Below are positions 1 through 6,268 of a stretch of 9,989 nucleotides of DNA, piece by piece. The notes under the pieces are model-generated. The model saw nothing but the letters and a program-made list of their open reading frames with translations, did no database searches and was not told the origin of the DNA. Position 1 is the stretch's first letter. The number at the start of each line of letters is the position of its first letter. Location: NCBI GenBank assembly GCA_947373775.1, contig CANBZE010000042.1:1-9989 (forward strand), read 5' to 3'. Position numbers and translations under genes: made by a program. Source of the stretch: Alphaproteobacteria bacterium. Lineage in GTDB: Bacteria > Pseudomonadota > Alphaproteobacteria > Micropepsales > Micropepsaceae.

Positions 1-995
1 GGCTTCTTGAATTCGGCGACCGGCGGGGTGACGCCGTTGGCATCGGGCCGGTTCAGCGGCTGGCCGTCGGGGCCGACCGGCGGGGGCACATTGGCGGGCT
101 GGCCATCGGGACCGGCGCCATACATGGCTTCCAGGTCGATGATGTCGCGCAGCAGCACCTTGCCTTCGTTCAATTCGTCGCGCCACACGGTGAGCGCTTC
201 AAAGGTCAGCGGGCTTTCGCACAAGGCGCCGATCATCAGTTCGCGGCCGGCCTCGATGCGCTTGGCGATGGCGATTTCGCCTTCGCGCGACAGAAGCTCA
301 ACGCTGCCCATTTCACGCAGGTACATGCGCACCGGATCGTCGGTGCGGTCATATTGCTCGCCCGCCTTGCCGGTCGTGGCCAGCGCCTTGCTGCCTTCGG
401 CGGCGGGGACAAGGGCGCCGCCCTCCTCGCCTTCCTCGGCTTCTTCGCTTTCGATGACGTTGATGCCCATCTCGTTGAGCATCGCCATCGTGTCTTCGAT
501 CTGCTCGGACGAGGTCTTGTCCGACGGCAGCACTTTGTTCAGTTCGTCATACGTGACGTAGCCGCGGGTTTTCGCCTTGGCGATCATCTTGCGGACGCCG
601 ACATCCGACATGTCCAGCAGCGGACTGTCGGCATCGCCCGGTGTTTCGTTCTCGCCCGGCTTCTTGGCGGGGATCTTGGACCCCGGCTTGACCGGGATCA
701 CAGGCGCCGCGGCTTTGGGATCCAGCTTGGCGGCCTTCAATGCGGCCTTGGCCTTTGCTTTTTCTTCCTTGGCGATGGCGGCCAGCTGCGTCTTGGTCAG
801 CGGCTTCTCGGCCTTGGCGGGCTGCTTGCCCTTGGACGCAGGCACGGGCTTGCCTTTGGCGACAGCCTTCACGGGCTTGGCGGCCTTGGGAGCGGGCTTG
901 AGAGATTTCTTGGCAGGCACCGACTGGCGCGCGGCCGCTTTCGCGGCCGGCTTCTTGATGGGCTTTGCCGGTTTTTTCGAAGAGGCTTTCGTCAA
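1..995 (-). CDS. rpoD: RNA polymerase primary sigma factor RpoD (sigma70), N-terminal part, cut by the window edge
   Basis: Housekeeping sigma factor that directs core RNA polymerase to vegetative promoters. The 331 visible residues run off the left edge. Residues about 2-120 are a Lys/Ala/Pro-rich extension. Region 1.1 follows (about 122-180, with KMIAKAKTRGYVTYDELN and EQIEDTMAMLNEMGI), then an acidic linker (EESEEAEEGEEGG-like), then region 1.2 (about 219-250, DDPVRMYLREMGSVELLSRE and GEIAIAKRIEAG), then the start of the variable domain with two GPDGQP repeats at about 296 and 308. These blocks match known sigma70 closely. The start is inferred to be TTG at 995: an in-frame TAG lies 12 bp upstream and no ATG occurs before codon 129 (position 611). 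It has only a weak AGGG-like ribosome site. It lies 13 bp after the dnaG stop, so cotranscription is likely. Identity is very sure; the exact start is moderately sure. Confidence 0.95.
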   Translation of the reverse strand, partial: MTKASSKKPAKPIKKPAAKAAARQSVPAKKSLKPAPKAAKPVKAVAKGKPVPASKGKQPAKAEKPLTKTQLAAIAKEEKAKAKAALKAAKLDPKAAAPVIPVKPGSKIPAKKPGENETPGDADSPLLDMSDVGVRKMIAKAKTRGYVTYDELNKVLPSDKTSSEQIEDTMAMLNEMGINVIESEEAEEGEEGGALVPAAEGSKALATTGKAGEQYDRTDDPVRMYLREMGSVELLSREGEIAIAKRIEAGRELMIGALCESPLTFEALTVWRDELNEGKVLLRDIIDLEAMYGAGPDGQPANVPPPVGPDGQPLNRPDANGVTPPVAEFKK

Positions 996-1008
996 TTTTC
1001 TACCCTAA

Positions 1009-2805
1009 CTATGTCCCGCGCCCGTCGCCGGGCCGTTCTGAGAACGCCTTGCGGCGCTCCAGCAGGCGCCGCGCATCGGTCTGGTGCCCCGCCAGCTCGC
1101 GCAGGTCGGTAACGGCGCGCTGAAAACTGGCTTGGGGGTCTTCGACCGGGGAGCCGGCAAAACGCACCAGCAATTCGGCAATTCCCTTACGCGTGAAATG
1201 GGCTTGAACCCCAGCTTTTTCAAGGCTGGAGCCGGAGGCGGCGAGGTTTAGAAGTTCGTGGCGCAGCCTGTCAAGCGAAGGGTCCGAGAGGTCCAGAATC
1301 GCCAAGGATTCAGCCTCTGCGAGTGCGATTTCGGGCGATTCAACCAAAAGTCGGCCAAGTTCCATCTCCTTGGCGTGACGGGCCCCGGCCTGGCCGGACC
1401 GGACCAGGGCGGACCCCTGGACGCTGGCCGAGACCGCCTCCGGGGTGCCCGGCAGGGGGCGGGGCTTGAAGTCACCCCTAAAGCGCCCGCCCGGCGCCTG
1501 GCGTTGAGGGGTACGGGGAGCGTGGCTGGGCGCGCGCCGCTTGAAGGTATTGAACACCAGCTCGTCAAAGCCGCGGCGATAATAGTCGGCGATCTTGCCG
1601 TCGGTGATGTGGCTCACAATTTCGCGCAAAGCATGTTCCAGCCCGGCGCGGCGCTCAGGGGTGGAAAAATCCTTGCCGTCGGTTTCGGTGCGCCACAAAA
1701 GCTGCGACAGCGGCAATGCTGCTTCCAGCAGCACGGTCATGGCGCCGGCGCCATTGCCAGCGATGTAGCTGTCCGGGTCTTCGCCCGTTGGAAGAAAGGC
1801 AAAGCGCAGCGAGTAGCCGGCCTTCAGATGCGGCAGGGCCAGATGCGCCGCGCGGTGCGCCGCCTTCAATCCTGCCGCGTCACCGTCAAACGCCAGAATG
1901 GGTTCGGGCGCAGTGCGCCAGAGCAGATGCAACTGGTCTTCGGTCAGCGCGGTACCCAGTGGCGCAACGCTGTGCGCGAAGCCGGCGCGCACCAGCGCGA
2001 TCACGTCCATGTAACCTTCGGCGACGATGATTGTACCCGCCTTGATGGCGGCGGCGCGCGCGGTGGCGAAGTTGTAAAGCTGCGAACCCTTGGAAAACAG
2101 CGATGTTTCGCCAGTATTGATGTATTTAGGCTTGGCGTCGGCTTCCAATGCGCGCGCACCAAAAGCCACCACGCGGCCGCGTCCATCGGTGATGGGAAAC
2201 ATCACCCGGTTGTAGAAGAAGTCGCGCATCGGCCGGCCGTCATCGGCGGGACGCGCCAGCCCCGCGGCGATGATGTCGTCCTGGGTGATGTTGTGTTCGG
2301 TGAGATGCTTGATCAGCGCGCCGTTGCCGCCGGGGGAATAACCCAGGCGGAATTGTTTTGCCGCCGCGCCATCCAGGCCGCGGCCCTTCAGGTAATCACG
2401 TGCCTCGCGGCCGCCCGCCTCGAACAGCTGCGCCTCGTAAAATTTCGCCGCCAGCTCCACCACGTCGTAAAGCGATTTTTTCTGCTGCTCGCGCGCTTCA
2501 TCCTCGGGCGACCATTTGGGCAGTTCGACGCCGGCTTCACCAGCCAGCTTCTCCACGCTTTCGGGAAAGCTCAGGCCCTCGACTTCGATCAGCCACTTGA
2601 AGCAGTCGCCGCCCTTGCCGCAGCCGAAGCATTTGTAGGACTGGCGCTCGTTGTTGACCTTGAAGCTGGGAGATTTCTCGTTGTGAAACGGGCAGCAGCC
2701 CCACATTTCCCGGCCCTTGCGCACCAGCTTGACGCGGCGGCCCACCAGCGCGACCAAATCGGTCCGCTGCCGGATTTCTGCCAGCAGTCCTTCGCCATAG
2801 CGCAT
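1009..2805 (-). CDS. dnaG: DNA primase DnaG
   Basis: Makes the RNA primers for chromosomal replication and works at the fork with the DnaB helicase. The protein is 598 aa, normal for the family. The N-terminal CHC2 zinc-binding domain has all four expected ligands, C38, H41, C59 and C62 (CCPFHNEKSPSF, then YKCFGCGKGGD). The RNA polymerase/Toprim core shows EGYMD at 263-267, FDGDAAG around D307 and D309, and GEDPDSY around 341-347, all metal-binding or catalytic motifs. From about residue 430 a poorly conserved Pro/Arg-rich linker leads to a helical C-terminal domain that in the family binds DnaB. The ATG at 2805 has an in-frame TAG 9 bp upstream, so the start is well bounded, but the bases before it (CTGGCCCC) contain no Shine-Dalgarno sequence. 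It lies immediately upstream of rpoD in a typical dnaG-rpoD pair. Confidence 0.97.
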   Translation of the reverse strand: MRYGEGLLAEIRQRTDLVALVGRRVKLVRKGREMWGCCPFHNEKSPSFKVNNERQSYKCFGCGKGGDCFKWLIEVEGLSFPESVEKLAGEAGVELPKWSPEDEAREQQKKSLYDVVELAAKFYEAQLFEAGGREARDYLKGRGLDGAAAKQFRLGYSPGGNGALIKHLTEHNITQDDIIAAGLARPADDGRPMRDFFYNRVMFPITDGRGRVVAFGARALEADAKPKYINTGETSLFSKGSQLYNFATARAAAIKAGTIIVAEGYMDVIALVRAGFAHSVAPLGTALTEDQLHLLWRTAPEPILAFDGDAAGLKAAHRAAHLALPHLKAGYSLRFAFLPTGEDPDSYIAGNGAGAMTVLLEAALPLSQLLWRTETDGKDFSTPERRAGLEHALREIVSHITDGKIADYYRRGFDELVFNTFKRRAPSHAPRTPQRQAPGGRFRGDFKPRPLPGTPEAVSASVQGSALVRSGQAGARHAKEMELGRLLVESPEIALAEAESLAILDLSDPSLDRLRHELLNLAASGSSLEKAGVQAHFTRKGIAELLVRFAGSPVEDPQASFQRAVTDLRELAGHQTDARRLLERRKAFSERPGDGRGT

Positions 2806-2825
2806 GGGGCCAGTCTAGGCGCAAA

Positions 2826-2911
2826 AGCCCCGCAAATGGGGGCTCAAGCCCTGCGATTCCTGTGAATCAGGGTTTGCTGCGAGGAAATTCCGCCCTTTTT
2901 GGGAGGAATCC
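2826..2911 (-). promoter_or_regulatory. Structured leader upstream of dnaG (three hairpins, one terminator-like)
   Basis: Three inverted repeats occupy the space before dnaG. In transcript order on the minus strand: an imperfect hairpin at 2911-2883 (GGATTCC ... GGAAATTCC-type arms with CCC/GGG at the tip); a hairpin at 2876-2845 (CAAACCCT/GGGCTTG with one G-T pair, then GATTC/GAATC around a 4-base loop); and a 6-bp hairpin at 2844-2826 (AGCCCC/GGGGCT, 7-base loop) followed by TTTTG. The last looks like a weak intrinsic terminator 20 bp before the dnaG ATG. Its 3' arm (GGGGC) could instead pair with GCCCC at 2810-2806, directly before the start codon. The repeats are seen; any regulatory role is inference, and no clear promoter hexamers were identified here. 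Confidence 0.4.
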
Positions 2912-2936
2912 GGCCTCGGCGCGAGGGATTTTGTGA

Positions 2937-2998
2937 CCTGAGCAGAAGCGTCGCGCGGAGCGGGCTAGAAGCCCGTGAGCACGCGCGACGCACTCAGG
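2937..2998. repeat. 62-bp three-tier palindrome between yqeY and dnaG, possible terminator of yqeY
   Basis: Nested inverted repeat: CCTGAG (2937-2942) with CTCAGG (2993-2998); GCGTCGCGCG (2948-2957) with CGCGCGACGC (2982-2991), ten perfect pairs; CGGGCT (2961-2966) with AGCCCG (2970-2975) around a 3-base loop. It begins 17 bp downstream of the yqeY stop on the minus strand, where a terminator is expected, but no T-run follows, so it is not a classical intrinsic terminator. It could be a REP-like dispersed palindrome or an RNA processing/stability element. No second copy was noticed in this window. Confidence 0.5.
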
Positions 2999-3015
2999 GC
3001 GCAAAAGACCCGCGC

Positions 3016-3480
3016 CTATTTCCCCGACAAGGCGTCCTTGGTGGCGGCGCTGGCCTTGGAAAAATCCATCTGGCCGGCATAGCGCTCTTTCAGCACCGCC
3101 ATCACCTTGCCCATGTCCTTGATCGAGGCGGCGCCGGATTCGGCGATCACCTTGGCCACCGCGTCCTTCATCGCCGCCTCGTCCATCTGGGCGGGCATGA
3201 AAGTGCGGATTACCGTGATCTCGTCACGCTCATTGGCGGCGAGTTCCGGGCGGTTGCCGGCGTCGAAGGCGGTGGCCGATTCCTCGCGCTGCTTGATCAT
3301 CTTGGCGAGCAACGTGAGGATGTCGTCGTCGCTCACCAAATCCTTGTTGGTTTCGCTGCGCGCGGCGATGTCGCGGTCCTTCAGCGCCGCCAGGATCAGG
3401 CGCACCGTGGACAGGCGCTTTGTGTCCTTGGCTTTCATCGCCTCTTTCATGGCATCAGTCAGCTGGGCGCGCAGGGACAT
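3016..3480 (-). CDS. yqeY: GatB/YqeY domain-containing protein
   Basis: A 154-aa stand-alone GatB/YqeY-domain protein, close to the usual length of about 150. The domain resembles the tRNA-binding tail of the GatB amidotransferase subunit; the function of free-standing YqeY is not firmly known. Family-typical stretches are MSLRAQLTDAMKEAMKAKD at the start, RLSTVRLILAALKDRDI at about 22-38, a central Lys/Glu-rich helical segment, RTFMPAQMDE at about 92-101, and a C-terminal block IKDMGKVMAVLKERYAG. The start was placed at the ATG at 3480 because homologues begin MSLR; an ATG four codons upstream (3492) is also open. It is transcribed divergently from carA with 136 bp between the two genes, and is followed on the same strand by dnaG. 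This neighbourhood is common in Alphaproteobacteria. Confidence 0.9.
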   Translation of the reverse strand: MSLRAQLTDAMKEAMKAKDTKRLSTVRLILAALKDRDIAARSETNKDLVSDDDILTLLAKMIKQREESATAFDAGNRPELAANERDEITVIRTFMPAQMDEAAMKDAVAKVIAESGAASIKDMGKVMAVLKERYAGQMDFSKASAATKDALSGK

Positions 3481-3515
3481 GGAATCTCTCATCTCAAAAG
3501 CGGGGTGACGCTATC

Positions 3516-3536
3516 TGGAATCAGTGGATAATTCCA
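3516..3536. repeat. Short inverted repeat in the yqeY-carA divergent region
   Basis: TGGAAT (3516-3521) and ATTCCA (3531-3536) form 6-bp arms around 9 bases. On the minus strand the right arm overlaps TTGGAA, a possible -35 for yqeY, with a poor -10 (GATAGC) 16 bp further on. It may be an operator or promoter part for yqeY, or chance; the evidence is weak. Confidence 0.25.
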
Positions 3537-3565
3537 ACCCGTTGAAAATGCTGGATTCGTTGCGG

Positions 3566-3594
3566 TTGACGGGCGGGACGTGCGTCCCTATTTT
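3566..3594 (+). promoter_or_regulatory. Predicted sigma70-type promoter of carA
   Basis: TTGACG (3566-3571) and TATTTT (3589-3594) are separated by exactly 17 bp, close to the consensus for the housekeeping sigma factor. A start of transcription near 3601 would give a leader of about 16 bases that contains the GAGGA ribosome site (3606-3610) of carA. The leader is too short for a pyrimidine-type attenuator, so control would have to act at the promoter. Confidence 0.65.
3575..3588. promoter_or_regulatory. Palindromic operator candidate inside the carA promoter spacer
   Basis: Perfect inverted repeat GGGACG-TG-CGTCCC filling the spacer between the predicted -35 and -10 of carA. A dimeric DNA-binding protein here would block or reshape RNA polymerase binding. 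The palindrome is seen directly; the regulator is unknown and the operator role is inferred from position. Confidence 0.45.
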
Positions 3595-3616
3595 CGCGCA
3601 AATCCGAGGACCCTCC

Positions 3617-4795
3617 ATGACCAACGCACGCAAACCCGACGCCGCCACCGCGGCGCCTGCATTTTCGCGCGGCGGATTGATGCTGGCGGACGGCACCTTC
3701 TTCGAAGGCACGGGCTTTGGCGCGCCGGGTTCGGCGATCGGCGAGGTCTGCTTCAACACCGCCATGACCGGTTACCAGGAGATCCTGTCCGATCCGTCCT
3801 ATGCCGGGCAGATCGTGGCTTTCACCTTCCCCCATATCGGCATTGTCGGAACCAACGACGAAGACATAGAGACCATCACCCCGGTGGTGCGCGGGCTTGT
3901 GGTCCGCGCCGACGCGGAAAGCCCTTCCAACTACCGTAGCCTCTTGGCGCTGGATGGCTGGCTGAAGAAGCACGATATTCCCGCCGTGGCGGGGATCGAC
4001 ACCCGTGCGCTCACTTCGATGATCCGCGAAAAAGGCATGCCCCATGGCGTGGTGGTCAACCTGGGCGGCGGCGAGTTGGACCGCGACGCGCTGATCGCAC
4101 AGGCCAAAAGCTTTGCCGGTCTTGAGGGATTGGACCTGGCCAAGGACGTCACCTCGCGCCAGATGTACAAGTGGGACGAGATGCCCTGGGCCTGGAACGA
4201 AGGCTACGGCAAAGAGGGCAAGCCCAGCTTCCGCGTCACCGTGATCGATTATGGCGTGAAGCGGAACATCCTGCGGCTGCTCGCCGGCATGGGCGCGGAC
4301 ATCACCGTGGTCCCCGCCAGCGCCACCACCGAAGAGGTGATGCGCCACAAGCCGCATGGCGTGTTGTTGTCCAATGGTCCGGGCGATCCGGCAGCGACCG
4401 GCGCATATGCCATTCCCACCATCAAGGGCGTGATCGATACCGGCGTGCCGGTGTTCGGAATCTGTCTGGGTCACCAGATGCTGGGCCTGGCGCTGGGGGC
4501 CAAGACCCGCAAGATGGCGCAGGGCCATCACGGCGCCAATCATCCCGTCAAGGATTTGACTACCGGCAAGGTGGAGATCGTGTCGATGAACCACGGCTTC
4601 ACCGTGGACCGCGACAGCCTGCCCAAGGGTGTTTCAGAGACGCATGTCTCGCTGTTCGACGACACCAATTGCGGCATCGCGGTCGACGGCAAGGATGTGT
4701 TCAGCGTGCAGTACCATCCCGAGGCCTCGCCCGGACCGATGGACTCGCACTACCTGTTTGAGCGTTTCGCGGAAGCCGCAAAGAAGCGCGCCTAA
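3617..4795 (+). CDS. carA: Carbamoyl-phosphate synthase small (glutaminase) subunit CarA
   Basis: Hydrolyses glutamine and channels ammonia to CarB, which makes carbamoyl phosphate for arginine and pyrimidine synthesis. At 392 aa it has the usual length. The N-terminal CPSase small-chain domain (about 18-160) shows FNTAMTGYQEILSDPSYAGQI and the class I amidotransferase domain follows (about 205-385) with SNGPGDP, the nucleophile C283 in FGICLGHQ, and H367 and E369 in QYHPEASPGP, so the full Cys-His-Glu triad is present. The ATG at 3617 is preceded by GAGGA at a 6-bp spacing; the frame stays open further upstream but overlaps the promoter. carB does not follow: the next gene is convergent and its stop codon overlaps this one, so CarB must be encoded elsewhere. 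Confidence 0.97.
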   Translation: MTNARKPDAATAAPAFSRGGLMLADGTFFEGTGFGAPGSAIGEVCFNTAMTGYQEILSDPSYAGQIVAFTFPHIGIVGTNDEDIETITPVVRGLVVRADAESPSNYRSLLALDGWLKKHDIPAVAGIDTRALTSMIREKGMPHGVVVNLGGGELDRDALIAQAKSFAGLEGLDLAKDVTSRQMYKWDEMPWAWNEGYGKEGKPSFRVTVIDYGVKRNILRLLAGMGADITVVPASATTEEVMRHKPHGVLLSNGPGDPAATGAYAIPTIKGVIDTGVPVFGICLGHQMLGLALGAKTRKMAQGHHGANHPVKDLTTGKVEIVSMNHGFTVDRDSLPKGVSETHVSLFDDTNCGIAVDGKDVFSVQYHPEASPGPMDSHYLFERFAEAAKKRA

Positions 4796-5394
4796 CGGGC
4801 GAACTCCACAACGTCCAAGAGTGACTCTTGGATGGCCGGGATTTCCAATCGCATGTGATTGTCGCCGATACCGGCGAGCAATCCGATCTGGTCGTCAGGG
4901 GTTACCTGCGCGCCCAGCGCCGGCGAGGCGCCGGAATAATTGTGGTAGGGCTCGCCGCGGGCGCTGGAAGCACCGAGGTACACCCAGGCGCCGCGTTCGG
5001 GGAACAGGAAGCCGACGAAGCGCTGGCTGCCATTCATCTTCTGCAACAGCAGGCCGCCATTGACCGGGCGGATGTTGCAGCTGAACCACTGGTCATAGAC
5101 CATGTAGGAAGCCATGCGGCCCAGCTTCATCTGGCGGCAGCGCCAGTCACCGACCAGCACGGACGCGGGAACGGCGCGGCCTTGCGGCTGCAGCACGCGG
5201 GGAATGGCGCGCCAGTCGCCACGGCCGTCGCCATGCTGGGCGTCGGCGATGGCTTCATCGCGGATCTGCGGCAGTTGCTGAAGGCGCTGGGCATCCGCCG
5301 GATGCGCCACTTCCTGCCAGCTCGCTGCGAAAACGGGTGTTGCCGCCAGCGAAAGCGCCAGCGCTGAAACGATCTTAAGTGTCCGCACGCCCAT
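4792..5394 (-). CDS. Exported DUF4893-like protein of unknown function
   Basis: A 200-aa protein starting with a signal peptide: MGVRTLKIV, then a hydrophobic run (SALALSLAATPVFA) and a likely cleavage after VFA at residue 23, so it is probably periplasmic. The mature part has GDWRCRQMKLG (83-92), WFSCNI (103-108), GSQRFVGFLFP (122-132), WVYLGA (137-142) and a C-terminal ESLLDVVEFAR. This pattern I recognise as DUF4893, a family without known function. C86 and C106 are the only cysteines and could form a disulfide. The start at 5394 was chosen because AGGAG lies about 8 bp before it; an ATG at 5412 is also in frame. The first 20 bp overlap the end of fabI, which suggests translational coupling and makes this the last gene of the fabA-fabB-fabI operon. 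It has no obvious link to fatty acid synthesis. Its TAG overlaps the carA stop. Confidence 0.8.
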   Translation of the reverse strand: MGVRTLKIVSALALSLAATPVFAASWQEVAHPADAQRLQQLPQIRDEAIADAQHGDGRGDWRAIPRVLQPQGRAVPASVLVGDWRCRQMKLGRMASYMVYDQWFSCNIRPVNGGLLLQKMNGSQRFVGFLFPERGAWVYLGASSARGEPYHNYSGASPALGAQVTPDDQIGLLAGIGDNHMRLEIPAIQESLLDVVEFAR

Positions 5395-6259
5395 CGGGAT
5401 GCTCCTGGCCATTCTCGGGCGGAGTCCATCCGTTCAGATCCGCGGTCGGCGGCATGCCGATCACGTTGAAGCCGGAGTCGACGAAATGAATTTCGCCGGT
5501 AACACCACCTGCCAGGTCACTAAGCAAATACAGTGCCGCGCCGCCGACATGGTTAAGTTCCACGGTGCGCTTGAGCGGGGCATGCGCCTTGTTCCATTTG
5601 AACACGGTGCGGGCATCGCCCACCGCCGCGCCCGCCAGGGTGCGCATCGGGCCGGCCGAGATGGCGTTGACCCGGATATTGTCGCGGCCAAGGTCGGCCG
5701 CGAGATAGCGCACGGATGCTTCCAGCGCCGCCTTTGCAATTCCCATGACGTTATAGTTGGGCATCACCCGCTGGGCGCCCAGATACGTCAGCGTCACCAG
5801 CGCACCGCCCTTGGGCATCAGCTTTGCTGCGCGCTGGGCCACGGCGGTGAAGGAATAGCAGGAAATATCGAGGCTTCTGGCGAAGTTGGCGCGCGAGGTA
5901 TCGACATAGCGCCCCTTGAGTTCGTCGCGGTCGGAGAAGGCGAGGCTGTGCACCAGGAAGTCGATGCCGCCCCATTCCTTCTGGAGGGTGGCGAAGACGG
6001 AATCGAGCTGTTCGTCGCTTTCGACATCGGCCGGCAGCACGATGGCCGATCCGATTGAGGCGGCCAGCGGCCCCAAACGCTTCTTCTGGGCGTCGCCCTG
6101 ATAGGTAAAGGCGATCTCGGCGCCCTGTGAGGCCAGCATCCGGGCAATGCCCCAGGCGATGGAATGGTCGTTGGCGACCCCCATGATCAGGCCGCGCTTG
6201 CCCGCCATGATTCCTGTTTTGGGGTTGCCGCTGACGTCCGCGACAGTGTCATGTTTCAT
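5375..6259 (-). CDS. fabI: Enoyl-[acyl-carrier-protein] reductase (NADH) FabI
   Basis: Catalyses the last reduction of each fatty acid elongation cycle in the cytoplasm, with NADH. The 294-aa protein is an atypical short-chain dehydrogenase: nucleotide-binding GLIMGVANDHSIAWGIA (23-39), ADVESDEQLD (77-86), HSLAFSDRDELKG (104-116), catalytic Y159 and Y169 with K176 in TYLGAQRVMPNYNVMGIAKAALE-type sequence, and substrate-loop ISAGPMRTLA (200-209). FabI is the usual target of triclosan; no resistance inference is made. It starts 9 bp after the fabB stop. The ATG at 6259 has no clear ribosome site, whereas an in-frame ATG at 6208 (MAGKRGLIMG) is preceded by AGGAA; the shorter form, 277 aa, is closer to typical FabI length of about 260-275. 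The C-terminal tail (PENGQEHPDGRADT) is hydrophilic and overlaps the next gene by 20 bp. Confidence 0.95.
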   Translation of the reverse strand: MKHDTVADVSGNPKTGIMAGKRGLIMGVANDHSIAWGIARMLASQGAEIAFTYQGDAQKKRLGPLAASIGSAIVLPADVESDEQLDSVFATLQKEWGGIDFLVHSLAFSDRDELKGRYVDTSRANFARSLDISCYSFTAVAQRAAKLMPKGGALVTLTYLGAQRVMPNYNVMGIAKAALEASVRYLAADLGRDNIRVNAISAGPMRTLAGAAVGDARTVFKWNKAHAPLKRTVELNHVGGAALYLLSDLAGGVTGEIHFVDSGFNVIGMPPTADLNGWTPPENGQEHPDGRADT

Positions 6260-6268
6260 TTCGGGACA

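Noticed and set aside
1258..2865. Long open frame on the plus strand opposite dnaG (over 500 codons).
   Set aside because: It is antisense to a clear DnaG with all catalytic motifs; its product is low-complexity with no recognisable domain. High GC content and codon bias keep the complementary frame open.
3524..3616. Upstream in-frame extension of carA.
   Set aside because: It would contain the promoter hexamers, and the ATG at 3617 has a good GAGGA ribosome site and matches the family length.
3521..4594. Long open frame on the minus strand opposite carA, with a His/Gly-rich product.
   Set aside because: carA is unambiguous on the other strand with its full catalytic triad; the antisense product resembles no family and is a typical shadow frame.
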